A stretch of DNA of 62,427 bases from RGIG4608 sp051867875 (GTDB taxonomy: Bacteria; Bacillota; Clostridia; Oscillospirales; CAG-272): the NCBI GenBank assembly GCA_051867875.1, contig JBJDZG010000015.1, positions 1 through 62,427 on the forward strand. The letters run 5' to 3'. The notes beneath the pieces were generated by a model. The model searched no databases. It saw only the letters and a list, made by a program, of their open reading frames with translations, and had not been told where the DNA came from. This document shows, one piece after another, positions 49,872 to 57,617 of this stretch (positions are counted from its first letter, which is position 1; each line of letters begins with the position of its first letter). A program made the translations under genes and the position numbers.

Positions 49872-51731
49872 TTATTGTCTGTTCATAAACTGTAAATATT
49901 CGATTAAAGGCAGGGGCTTTGAGTAGTGGTAGCCTTGAATGTAGTCGGCGCCTTCACTTGTCATAGTGTCGGCTTCCGCCGCCGTTTCGACTCCCTCTAC
50001 CACAACCTTCATATCCATACTGTGTGCCATACTGAATACGGTTTTGACAACTTGCTCTGCCTTGGCTGAATTGAAATATGACTTCGTCATATCGTAATCC
50101 AACTTTACAATGGATACGGGCATTTCGACAAGGTACATCAAATTTGATTCGCCTTTTCCGAAGTCGTCGAGCGAAAATTCAAATCCGTACTCCCTCAGCT
50201 TTCTCATATTTTCAAGAAGGATTTTCTGAGTTCTTACAGAACCCGTTTCCGTAATCTCCAAATTTATCATTTTGGGGTTTACTTTATACTTTTCGATGAT
50301 TGAAATCAACCGCTCGGCGAGATTTTTTTCCTCGCACTGTACGACGGAAAGGTTTATTTCGATACAATGGACGCCCAAATCCGTCAGCGCGGTATTGCTC
50401 AAAAATTTGCAGACCTCCTCAAAAACTTTTTCTCCGATTTCAAGTATCTGTCCTGTGCTTTCAGCGACGGGAATGAACAGAGCGGGGGAGAGGAGCGTTC
50501 CGTCTTTTTGACGTATTCTTACGAGAGCTTCCGCGGAAGTGAATTTGTTTTCGCTGTTGCAATATATCGGTTGCAGGAAAACCTCCACGCGATTTTCCAG
50601 CAATGCTTCCGTAATTTGCTGTTCGATAACGTGTCGGCTCTTAAATTCTTCAATCATTTCTTCGTTTGAGCAGATGACGGCTTCTTTTTCGTCCTTGTGC
50701 TTCTCTTGCATGAATTGCAAAAATCGAACCAGCTCATCTGCGTCTGCAAATGAAGATGTGTCGGGAGCAAGAACAAACAGAGTTGATTTTCCGAATTCTT
50801 CGACTTCCGAAAAGGCATTTGAAATCGCTCCGGCGGTTTCTTGCAGTTCTTGGGCGGTTTCGCCAATCAAAACAAGACTCAAATTGATATTTTTGAACGA
50901 CTTAATATCATTTGGAACAATTTGCAAAATTTTGCGGAATGTTTCGTTTGTACTGAGTCCGTACTTTTCAAGGTATTCCGGTTTGCATAAGCATATTTCC
51001 AAGGCGCTGAAAATTTGCTTTCTGTCATAGAGTAGGTTTACGTACTCCGACAGTGCGTATGAATTGAAGCAACCGAGCTTGCGTTCAAGATTTGCCTCGG
51101 GATTTTCCATTATGACGAACAAAACAAGCATTCCGAGTGCAGAGGCAAATCCGACTACCAACAGAGCACTGTTGAAAAATTGAATCAGTGCACTTCCGAG
51201 CCATATAGCCATCCAAAGCAAAGAGGCAAAACATCTTCTCGGATTCATTTCCTTGCGGTGCTTGACGGACACTATAACGGTAGCAATAATATATATGGCA
51301 ACAAAGGCATACACCGCCAATGTGGAAGGTCCGTAAATGTACAACTGCGTTTCGTCTGTATAAATATACATGGGAAGCATACAGACGATTATACTTTGAC
51401 AAACCAAGAGTCCGATGAGGCGTTTTACGACCTTTTTGTGCTCGGGCTCGCTGTACACGTCGCTGAGTACGTAGACAAGAGCCATCAAACCGCATGCCAC
51501 GAGAGAGATAATATAAATTTTACCGACTAAAACAGCAAGGAAAGGAGAGAACGTATCTTTGAAATGAATGAAAAAATATGAAACTACGTCCGAGAGCAAG
51601 CTGAACGTTATGACACACAAAGCGTTGTAGAATACTTTTTCTTTATATAATTGAAGCGTTTTTTGACTTTTGTAGAAAACAATCAACAAAGTCAATATGC
51701 ACAATCCACATAACTGAAACTGTATATTCAT
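49872..51731 (-). CDS. Membrane EAL-domain protein (c-di-GMP phosphodiesterase candidate)
   Basis: This 619-residue protein starts at the ATG behind AAGGAG. Seven or eight membrane helices (about 1-220) are followed by a degenerate GGDEF-like region (about 235-365, without GGDEF motif) and an EAL domain (about 380-619). EAL motifs are intact: SAEALVR (EAL), NLEITET (second Glu), LDDFGKGES (DDFG), KLDYDM and VVEGVET. It is therefore likely an active phosphodiesterase hydrolysing cyclic di-GMP in response to a membrane signal. No diguanylate cyclase lies in this window. Confidence 0.9.
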   Translation of the reverse strand: MNIQFQLCGLCILTLLIVFYKSQKTLQLYKEKVFYNALCVITFSLLSDVVSYFFIHFKDTFSPFLAVLVGKIYIISLVACGLMALVYVLSDVYSEPEHKKVVKRLIGLLVCQSIIVCMLPMYIYTDETQLYIYGPSTLAVYAFVAIYIIATVIVSVKHRKEMNPRRCFASLLWMAIWLGSALIQFFNSALLVVGFASALGMLVLFVIMENPEANLERKLGCFNSYALSEYVNLLYDRKQIFSALEICLCKPEYLEKYGLSTNETFRKILQIVPNDIKSFKNINLSLVLIGETAQELQETAGAISNAFSEVEEFGKSTLFVLAPDTSSFADADELVRFLQFMQEKHKDEKEAVICSNEEMIEEFKSRHVIEQQITEALLENRVEVFLQPIYCNSENKFTSAEALVRIRQKDGTLLSPALFIPVAESTGQILEIGEKVFEEVCKFLSNTALTDLGVHCIEINLSVVQCEEKNLAERLISIIEKYKVNPKMINLEITETGSVRTQKILLENMRKLREYGFEFSLDDFGKGESNLMYLVEMPVSIVKLDYDMTKSYFNSAKAEQVVKTVFSMAHSMDMKVVVEGVETAAEADTMTSEGADYIQGYHYSKPLPLIEYLQFMNRQ

Positions 51732-51774
51732 TTCTTTACTCCTTAATTTCGATAATAACAAAGCTATACCTTAA

Positions 51775-51803
51775 ATTATATCACAAAAATGAACAAATTT
51801 CAA
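51775..51803 (-). promoter_or_regulatory. Promoter of the EAL gene
   Basis: Minus strand: TTGAAA (51798-51803), 17-nt spacer, TATAAT (51775-51780). Confidence 0.65.
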
Positions 51804-51879
51804 TATTTATGTTTCAAAAAAATGAAATTATCTTTCTGTGGATTAAAATGGACTTGCGGGATTGTTTTGTTTGTGTCCG

Positions 51880-51965
51880 CACGACAGATGACATCTGCCA
51901 AAAATCCGAAATGCTTGAGAATTGAAAAAACGGAGAAATCTCTCGAAATCTCCGTTTTTCTTGCG
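51880..51965. repeat. Intergenic terminator element, copy 1
   Basis: Contains a terminator hairpin (51925-51960, AAAAACGGAGA arms, T/A-runs on both sides) preceded by TCCGAAATGCTTGAG. A diverged copy of the same arrangement lies at 54605-54695. The gap between the EAL and cupin genes (51732-52101) holds no gene. Confidence 0.55.
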
Positions 51966-52021
51966 ATTTAGATGCCGCTGATTTTTCGTTAAGGTACACT
52001 TATCCCTTGGCGATGATGGCG

Positions 52022-52059
52022 AAATGCCGTCAGAACAAAATTGTTCCGATGGCATTTTT
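52022..52059. terminator. Terminator hairpin downstream of the cupin/ferredoxin operon
   Basis: Arms AAATGCC...GAACAA and TTGTTC...GGCATTT pair with small internal mismatches; T-run on the plus side, weaker on the minus side. Confidence 0.55.
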
Positions 52060-52101
52060 CGTTTTGCTTATTGCTCTGCTTCAATCGCACCTATCTACAG
52101 G

Positions 52102-52425
52102 TTAAAAGGAAACGGTAAGTTGCATTTTGAATTTTTCCTCGCCGTAAACGGCATGAGGAATACCCTTTGGCATAATGAGGGTTTCGCCCTCGTTCAGAAT
52201 GAACTCTTCACCGCCGACAGTGAATTTTCCTATGCCCTCCAGGACAGTTACCATGGCGTCGCCACCTGATGAGTGGGAAGAAATTTCTTCTCCCTTGTCG
52301 AAGGAAAAGACCGTCATGCTGACAGCTTCATTCTGCACCAGCGTCTTGCTGATGACCTGCCCGGGTTGGTATTCAACCAAATCTTTTAATTTCAATTTTG
52401 CTTGTTTTTCAATATTTTTATACAT
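52102..52425 (-). CDS. Small single-domain cupin
   Basis: This 107-residue cupin has motif 1 GEEISSHSSGGDAMVTVLEG and motif 2 NEGETLIMPKGIPHAVYG. Motif 1 carries only one His, with Ser at the second position. It is the third gene of a minus-strand unit with a ferredoxin and a cysteine-motif protein. Such short cupins are common in anaerobes; the role is unknown. It has an AGGAAT-type ribosome site. Confidence 0.82.
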   Translation of the reverse strand: MYKNIEKQAKLKLKDLVEYQPGQVISKTLVQNEAVSMTVFSFDKGEEISSHSSGGDAMVTVLEGIGKFTVGGEEFILNEGETLIMPKGIPHAVYGEEKFKMQLTVSF

Positions 52426-52456
52426 TTCAATTCCTCCAAATCACGTTTACTGATAT

Positions 52457-53164
52457 TCAGTCTAAAATTATTCCCTCGATAGAGATAGTAACCACGTTCC
52501 ACGGAATAAACTTTCCACTGCATTGCAGGGCTTTTTTAGCCGCAATTTCAAGACCGCCGCAGCAGGGAACCTCCATGCGCAGGATAGTTACGCTCTTTAT
52601 GTCATTATTTCTGATGATTTCAGTCAGCTTTTCGCTGTAATCCGCCGAATCCAGTTTGGGGCAACCGATCAGCGTGATCTTGCCTTTCATGAAATCGCGG
52701 TGAACGTTGGCGTAGGCATACGCCGTGCAGTCTGCGGCAATCAGCAGCTTTGCTCCGTTAAAATAGGGAGCGTTTACGGGAGCGAGCTTTATCTGGCACG
52801 GCCACTGTCCGAGCTGTGAAGTCATGGGTGTTGCGGCAACGCTGCCGCTTTCCTTGTGTGCCATCTGACGCATCTGCATACCGGGGCACCCGGAATGCTG
52901 TAACGTCTTTCCTTGCTCTTTCATCTTCTTTTGCTTGGCGGCAATGACAGCCGCCTCATCGTAGGCAGGCGCTTCCCGTTCTTCAAATGTGATAGCACCT
53001 GTGGGGCAGTTTGGCAGACAATCGCCCAGACCGTCACAGTAATCCTCCCTGGTGAGCTTTGCTTTTCCGTCCACTAACTCTATAGCGCCCTCATGGCAGG
53101 CGCCCACGCAGGCACCGCAGCCGTTGCACTTTTCTTCGTCAATCTTAATTATCTTTCTTATCAT
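52457..53164 (-). CDS. 2x[4Fe-4S] ferredoxin with a cysteine-rich C-terminal domain
   Basis: This 235-residue protein begins with a ferredoxin domain: CNGCGACVGACH (about 13-24) and CDGLGDCLPNCP (about 44-55, spacing slightly longer than usual). The C-terminal domain (about 95-235) contains SGCPGM, DCTAYAYANVH, IGCPKLD and EVPCCGGLE, Cys sites that may bind another cluster or metal. The organisation is typical of putative iron-sulfur proteins in anaerobes often controlled by Crp/Fnr-type regulators. The ATG overlaps the stop of the preceding gene by one base and has AGGAGG upstream. Confidence 0.85.
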   Translation of the reverse strand: MIRKIIKIDEEKCNGCGACVGACHEGAIELVDGKAKLTREDYCDGLGDCLPNCPTGAITFEEREAPAYDEAAVIAAKQKKMKEQGKTLQHSGCPGMQMRQMAHKESGSVAATPMTSQLGQWPCQIKLAPVNAPYFNGAKLLIAADCTAYAYANVHRDFMKGKITLIGCPKLDSADYSEKLTEIIRNNDIKSVTILRMEVPCCGGLEIAAKKALQCSGKFIPWNVVTISIEGIILD

Positions 53165-53655
53165 TAACAATAATCCTCCTGAATATAAATTTCGCGTTTG
53201 ATCTTTTCCATCTCCCCCAAAAGCTCGGAAAACGACTCTTTCTCCATATCGTAGCTGATATACGAAAGCGCCTTGTAAAAAACGGTAACGTCTATCTTTG
53301 ATTTTCCTTCGGTTTGCCGACTGTTATATTCGTATAATGCAAATTCACGAAGCTCTTCCAGTATTCGTATTTTCAGATTGCCGATTTCCTCGTCCGCCGT
53401 ATAGATGAGCTTCATATCATAATCCGATGTGTTTCCGCACGGGGCGGTACAACATGCGCAACCGGGGGCGACGGCATTTTTCTCCGAGTGAATCTCATCT
53501 ACCAACCCGAGTATGCTTTCTTCAGTTGCTTCTGAACCGATTAACGGATGCGCCAACGCTCTTATTAGCAAGTCGTCGGTGTTCTCGGTTTTGGGATTTT
53601 GATTGCAGGCACCGACAAGACCTATCAACGCACTGATTATTTTTTCATTTTTCAA
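53164..53655 (-). CDS. Cysteine-motif protein, probable redox partner of the ferredoxin
   Basis: This 163-residue protein starts at a TTG that follows GAGGAA at the proper distance (another TTG lies at 53670). It is helical and carries a single cluster of cysteines, PGCACCTAPCGNTSDYDM (about 67-84), which could hold an Fe-S cluster. It precedes and overlaps the ferredoxin gene and diverges from a Crp/Fnr-type regulator. I do not recognise a named family; arrangements of this kind accompany hybrid-cluster-protein regulons, but no hcp gene is present here. Confidence 0.65.
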   Translation of the reverse strand: MKNEKIISALIGLVGACNQNPKTENTDDLLIRALAHPLIGSEATEESILGLVDEIHSEKNAVAPGCACCTAPCGNTSDYDMKLIYTADEEIGNLKIRILEELREFALYEYNSRQTEGKSKIDVTVFYKALSYISYDMEKESFSELLGEMEKIKREIYIQEDYC

Positions 53656-53677
53656 AGCAATTCCTCGCAAATTTCTC

Positions 53678-53706
53678 TTGACGTCGTGTCTATATTATAT
53701 TATAAT
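53678..53706 (+). promoter_or_regulatory. Promoter of the Crp/Fnr-type regulator gene
   Basis: TTGACG (53678-53683), 17-nt spacer, TATAAT (53701-53706). The A+T-rich stretch also offers TATAAT-like boxes on the minus strand for the divergent operon. Confidence 0.7.
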
Positions 53707-53721
53707 ATTCGAGAACAGTCG

Positions 53722-53735
53722 GTGGTTATAACCAC
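53722..53735. promoter_or_regulatory. Perfect 14-bp palindrome, probable operator
   Basis: GTGGTTATAACCAC is its own reverse complement. It lies between the predicted transcription start and the ATG of the Crp/Fnr gene, and upstream of the divergent ferredoxin operon, an ideal place for autoregulation. Confidence 0.6.
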
Positions 53736-53750
53736 GAAAATGAGGTTTTT

Positions 53751-54410
53751 ATGAATTTTAATTTTCTTTCTAAAACGGCACTTTTCCGAGGATGCTCGGA
53801 AGAAGATATTGAAGTAATGGCAAATCATTTGGATTTTAAGACATTGAAGTACAAAAAGGGAGCCATGATAATCAGCGAAGGCACAATCATCAGCGATATT
53901 GGACTTGTCCTTTCCGGAAGTATCCAAATGGAGCATATTGATATTTGGGGAAATAAAAGCATTCTCGGTGTTGTAAACGTCGGCGGTGTGTTCGCTGAGG
54001 CGTATGCCTGCATTCCCGGCGAGCCGATGATGATCGATGTGATTGCAAACGAAGACGCCGAGATTTTGTTTGTCAGCGTACCGAAGATTTTTAGCCCCTG
54101 TTCTTTCTGTAACAGTCAAAGTCGGCTGATTAGGAATCTTGTCCAAATCAGCGCTATGAAAAATCTGCAACTGTCCCGACATGCTTTGCATACGTCCCCC
54201 AAAACGATACGCGGACGCTTGCTTTCCTACTTCTCTCATCAGGTTTTGATGCAAGGAAGCCGAAGGATAAAGATTCCCTTTGACCGTCAACAGCTTGCGG
54301 ATTATCTTAACCTTGACCGCAGTGCGTTATCCAAAGAACTCGGAAAAATGAAAAAAGAGGGATTGATTGAGTACCATAAGAATGAATTTGAAATCAAGAT
54401 GGAGTTTTGA
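53751..54410 (+). CDS. Crp/Fnr-family transcriptional regulator
   Basis: This 219-residue protein has an N-terminal cyclic-nucleotide-binding-like beta roll (about 10-120; GLVLSGSIQMEH) and a C-terminal winged helix (about 150-219; FDRQQLADYLNLDRSALSKELGKMKKEGLIEY). Two cysteines (PCSFC, about 122-125) lie between beta roll and dimer helix and might sense redox or NO. The type and divergence from a ferredoxin operon resemble HcpR-like regulators of nitrosative stress in anaerobes; I infer regulation of the adjacent operon. Confidence 0.87.
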   Translation: MNFNFLSKTALFRGCSEEDIEVMANHLDFKTLKYKKGAMIISEGTIISDIGLVLSGSIQMEHIDIWGNKSILGVVNVGGVFAEAYACIPGEPMMIDVIANEDAEILFVSVPKIFSPCSFCNSQSRLIRNLVQISAMKNLQLSRHALHTSPKTIRGRLLSYFSHQVLMQGSRRIKIPFDRQQLADYLNLDRSALSKELGKMKKEGLIEYHKNEFEIKMEF

Positions 54411-54510
54411 AAAGTTTAGGCAGAGAAAAAGACCTTGAAGATATTAAATTGATAGAAAATAAATTGAGTAATTAAACCAATTTGTCGGTGAAATGAAATT
54501 GAATAAGATT

Positions 54511-54542
54511 AGCCACGGATTTTACGATCCGTGGCTTTTTCT
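54511..54542 (+). terminator. Rho-independent terminator downstream of the Crp/Fnr gene
   Basis: A perfect 10-bp stem AGCCACGGAT/ATCCGTGGCT and T-run. Confidence 0.88.
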
Positions 54543-54604
54543 TTGACTTCGGCAGGTCAATATTTGATTTTCGGCAGTTCGAATCCGGCTACAGGTTCGA
54601 AAAG

Positions 54605-54695
54605 CCCGAAATGCATCTACAAAATTTCGAAAAACTTTAGGGTCGAAAAAACGGAGTAATCTCTCGAAATATCCGCTTTTCTGTCCTGCGGTGTG
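54605..54695. repeat. Intergenic terminator element, copy 2 (diverged)
   Basis: Shares CCGAAATGC and the block AAAAAACGGAG-AATCTCTCGAAAT-TCCG with 51880-51965, but the hairpin arms have decayed. Confidence 0.45.
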
Positions 54696-54746
54696 CCAAA
54701 GTGCTGTTTTCATACTGTTGTATCATAATCCGTTATATTTTCAAGT

Positions 54747-54920
54747 GAAATATTCGGCTTACACCGAAAGTGAAATAATGTGCTATCGCACATTGTGAAA
54801 TATTGCTCCTTCGTCGCAATGTGAAATGAAATTCGCCTCCTCACATTTGCGAAGCAAATATTTCACAGCGGAGCTATTTCACATGGCGAAGCCATATTTC
54901 ACTCGCCGAAGGCGAATTTC
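54747..54920. repeat. GTGAAAT/ATTTCAC hairpin-cluster repeat element
   Basis: GTGAAAT or its complement ATTTCAC occurs eight times at short irregular intervals, alternating with small hairpins: AATGTGC/GCACATT, ATTGC/GCAAT, ATTTGC/GCAAAT, TGGC/GCCA, TCGCC/GGCGA. This is a dispersed non-coding repeat type of Clostridia chromosomes, not a CRISPR array (irregular spacing, palindromic units). Confidence 0.75.
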
Positions 54921-54924
54921 GTTG

Positions 54925-54956
54925 AAAAAAGCACTTGCGTAAGCAAGTGCTTTTTT
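54925..54956. terminator. Terminator of tRNA-Gln (bidirectional hairpin)
   Basis: A perfect stem AAAAAAGCACTTGC/GCAAGTGCTTTTTT directly follows the tRNA 3' end on the minus strand. Confidence 0.9.
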
Positions 54957-54957
54957 C

Positions 54958-55034
54958 TGGCTGGGATAGATGGATTCGAACCATCGAAGATGCCAGAGTC
55001 AAAGTCTGGTGCCTTACCGCTTGGCTATATCCCA
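54958..55034 (-). tRNA. tRNA-Gln (TTG anticodon)
   Basis: Minus strand: acceptor TGGGATA pairs with TATCCCA; D arm with AGCC...GGC; anticodon stem CCAGA/TCTGG with loop CTTTGAC (anticodon TTG); T arm GATGG-TTCGAAT-CCATC. CCA is encoded. Confidence 0.95.
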
Positions 55035-55204
55035 ATATGTTTCGTTAACTATGGTATTATACCATATCTCGGCGGGCAATGTCAAGCCTTTTTGCAAAGA
55101 TTTTGGAATTTCTGAAAGGGCAGTCAGCAGGTGCGATAGCGCTCCGTATTTAATTATGTTTAATTATTTGCCCAAAAAGTCCTTTTAATTGTGAAGATTG
55201 CATA

Positions 55205-55233
55205 TTGACTTTTTTCGGCACGGAATATATAAT
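55205..55233 (+). promoter_or_regulatory. Promoter of the cation/proton antiporter gene
   Basis: TTGACT (55205-55210), 17-nt spacer, TATAAT (55228-55233). Confidence 0.8.
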
Positions 55234-55270
55234 TACATAGTTAAAAGATAAATAAGGAGATGACTTTTTT

Positions 55271-56605
55271 ATGGATACGGCTCAAATCTTTTTGAGCATT
55301 TCTATATGCGCATTTGCGGGACTTCTTATGTCCCGTGTGTGCAAATTTTTGAAGCTTCCCGCAGTTACCGGATATCTCGTAGCGGGTATTTTAGTCGGCT
55401 GTTATTGCCTTGGCGCAATAAAGCTTCCCGGCGGATATTTCCTCGGATTTAATGCGAAGGATTTTTCCGATATCAAGAGCTTTGGCATAATATGCGACAT
55501 TGCGCTCGGATTTATTGCTTTCTCGATAGGAAGCGAATTTAAGCTTGAAGACCTCAAAAAAACGGGCAAGCAGACTACAATTATCGGTATTTTTCAGGCA
55601 TTGGCGACAACGCTCGTTTGTATCGTGGTTCTTTTCGGAATGCACTATATTATGCTCGCCGCAACGGACGTGGATTATCTTCCTGTTTCGGCAGTGCTTA
55701 TCCTCTCTGCAATAGCAGCGGCTACGGCTCCCGCGGCAACGCTTATGGTCGTTCGTCAGTACAAGGCAAAGGGACCTCTTACGGACTTGCTTTTGCCCAT
55801 CGTTGCACTTGACGACGCCGTAGGTCTTATTATATTTGCTATTCTCTTCGGTATTGCAAAGGCACTCAGCGGCGGCGGTGCAAACCTTGTTTCCATCGTC
55901 ATTGAGCCCCTTATCGAAATTGTGGCGTCCCTTGCCGTCGGCGCGATACTCGGTTTCGTCCTTTCAAAGCTCGAAAAGCTTTTCCATTCAAACAGCAACC
56001 GACTCAGCCTTGTGATAACTTTCATTTTCGCAACTGTTGCCGTTACGGAACTTCAGAATATACATATCGGCAGTGTTCACATCGGATTTTCTTCACTGCT
56101 TACCTGTATGATGTGCGGAACTGTATTCTGTAACGTCTGCGAATGCTCTGACGAAATGATGGAGAGAGCGGACGGCTGGACTAAGCCCCTGCTTATTCTT
56201 TTCTTCGTTATAAGCGGTGCTGAGCTTGACCTCGGCGCATTTACACAGCCCTTGTTCGTGCTCATCGGTTTTGTATATATCATATCCCGTTGTATCGGTA
56301 AATATTTCGGTGCTATGTCCTCGGCAAAGATGACGAAATGCTCGCCCGATATCGTAAAATATCTCGGCATTACACTTTTCCCTCAGGCAGGCGTTGCGCT
56401 TGGAATGGTCAGTACGGTTTCTGCCGATAACATTATAAGCAGTGAGGTTGCATCGGTTGTAAGATTCGTTATTCTTTTCGCGGTTCTCGTTTACGAGATT
56501 GTCGGTCCCGTGCTTACGAAATGGGCTCTTACCCGTGCGGGAGATATTACCGAAAAGCCGAAGGATTTGACGAGAAGAAGAAAGAATGTTGCGGAACAAA
56601 ATTAA
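55271..56605 (+). CDS. CPA2-type cation/proton antiporter (KefB/NapA-like)
   Basis: This 444-residue membrane protein has about twelve helices. LKLPAVTGYLVAGILVG at the N-terminus, the discontinuous-helix region TAPAATLMVVRQYKAKGPLTDLLLPIVALDDAVGLI (with the conserved DD of the ion site) and the ELDLGAF segment fit monovalent cation:proton antiporter-2. There is no C-terminal TrkA-N domain. It probably exchanges Na+ or K+ for protons. AAGGAG precedes the ATG. Confidence 0.9.
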   Translation: MDTAQIFLSISICAFAGLLMSRVCKFLKLPAVTGYLVAGILVGCYCLGAIKLPGGYFLGFNAKDFSDIKSFGIICDIALGFIAFSIGSEFKLEDLKKTGKQTTIIGIFQALATTLVCIVVLFGMHYIMLAATDVDYLPVSAVLILSAIAAATAPAATLMVVRQYKAKGPLTDLLLPIVALDDAVGLIIFAILFGIAKALSGGGANLVSIVIEPLIEIVASLAVGAILGFVLSKLEKLFHSNSNRLSLVITFIFATVAVTELQNIHIGSVHIGFSSLLTCMMCGTVFCNVCECSDEMMERADGWTKPLLILFFVISGAELDLGAFTQPLFVLIGFVYIISRCIGKYFGAMSSAKMTKCSPDIVKYLGITLFPQAGVALGMVSTVSADNIISSEVASVVRFVILFAVLVYEIVGPVLTKWALTRAGDITEKPKDLTRRRKNVAEQN

Positions 56606-56613
56606 CATAATGC

Positions 56614-56639
56614 AAAAAAGCTGTTGCAACAGCTTTTTT
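56614..56639 (+). terminator. Rho-independent terminator after the antiporter gene
   Basis: A perfect palindrome AAAAAAGCTGTTG/CAACAGCTTTTTT. Confidence 0.88.
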
Positions 56640-56734
56640 GTTTTGCCGTCGCAAAAGCCCGATTAATAATAAAAATGTAAAAAATTAACAAAAATCAATG
56701 AGAAATTTTGTTTAATATTTGTTTTTCTTTTATA

Positions 56735-56763
56735 TTGCATTGTTTGGTAATTTATGGTAGAAT
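56735..56763 (+). promoter_or_regulatory. Promoter of spo0A
   Basis: TTGCAT (56735-56740), 17-nt spacer, TAGAAT (56758-56763). I see no sigma-H or 0A-box pattern (TTTGTCGAA) in the leader. Confidence 0.55.
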
Positions 56764-56801
56764 ATTAATGTCAAAAAATACCATTAAAAAGGAGAAAAGA
56801 A

Positions 56802-57572
56802 ATGAATAACACCAAAATTCTTATTGTAGATGAAAATTTGTCTTACAGAGGCACACTTCGCGACGAGCTCAAGGCAGAGGGCTATGCAAATATTTACGAG
56901 GCATCTAATGGGGAAGAGGCGCTTTCTATGATAGCCTCGGTTTACCCCGAGGTAGTGCTCATTGACGTTTTGCTCTCAAAACTCGACGGTATCGGAGTTA
57001 TCAGGCAGGTCAGAAAAAATATGGGCGACGAAGCGCCGATATTTATTGTTATGAGTATCGTTTCAAATCACAATATGCTCCTTGAAGCGAATAACGCGGG
57101 CGCATCCATGTGCATGATAAAGCCAGTAAACTGCGAGAGTCTTGTTCATCACATTGAAAATCTTTTGCCGACGAGCTTCGCATTTGGTTCGGTTGCTTCC
57201 GACGAATATCCCTCCAATGACCTTGAAACTCAGGTAACGAAAATCATTCATCAGATTGGCGTACCCGCACATATCAAGGGCTATCAGTATCTGCGCACCG
57301 CGATTTTGCTGACTGTCAATGACAGCGAGATTATAAATTCCGTTACGAAAATTCTGTATCCGACGGTAGCTAAAAAGTACCAGACCACGACGAGCCGTGT
57401 TGAGCGCGCCATACGCCACGCCATAGAGGTTGCGTGGGACAGAGGCGACGTCGAGGTGCTCAACTCCTATTTCGGATATACTATCCAAAACAATCGCGGT
57501 AAGCCGACGAACTCCGAGTTTATTGCCATGATAGCTGACAATCTAAGACTTAAATATAAAATGTTTGCATAA
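56802..57572 (+). CDS. spo0A: Sporulation master regulator Spo0A
   Basis: This 256-residue response regulator has a receiver domain (about 1-120; phospho-acceptor Asp in VVLIDVLLSKLDG, Lys in MIKPVN) and the Spo0A DNA-binding domain (about 140-256) with the nearly invariant IHQIGVPAHIKGYQYLR, TTTSRVERAIRHAIEVAW and GKPTNSEFIAMIAD. The acidic pocket reads VDEN rather than the usual DDN, and the switch Ser/Thr region is MSIVS, modest departures from Bacillus. Phosphorylated Spo0A starts sporulation. Confidence 0.96.
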   Translation: MNNTKILIVDENLSYRGTLRDELKAEGYANIYEASNGEEALSMIASVYPEVVLIDVLLSKLDGIGVIRQVRKNMGDEAPIFIVMSIVSNHNMLLEANNAGASMCMIKPVNCESLVHHIENLLPTSFAFGSVASDEYPSNDLETQVTKIIHQIGVPAHIKGYQYLRTAILLTVNDSEIINSVTKILYPTVAKKYQTTTSRVERAIRHAIEVAWDRGDVEVLNSYFGYTIQNNRGKPTNSEFIAMIADNLRLKYKMFA

Positions 57573-57602
57573 AAAGAAGCCGCCTTTTATAAGGCGGCTT
57601 CT
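57573..57602 (-). terminator. Terminator between spo0A and the NapH-like gene
   Basis: A perfect 12-bp stem AGAAGCCGCCTT/AAGGCGGCTTCT. Only the minus strand has a T-run after it, so it ends the NapH-like operon; it may also serve spo0A. Confidence 0.8.
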
Positions 57603-57617
57603 GACGTCAACATAAGT

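Noticed and set aside
53164..53655. Assignment of the cysteine-motif gene as hydroxylamine reductase (hcp)
   Set aside because: The protein is far too short and lacks the hybrid cluster ligands; only the regulatory context resembles hcp loci.
54747..54920. CRISPR array suspected from recurring GTGAAAT
   Set aside because: Repeats are only 7 bp, spacing is irregular, the intervening pieces are palindromes, and no cas gene is present.
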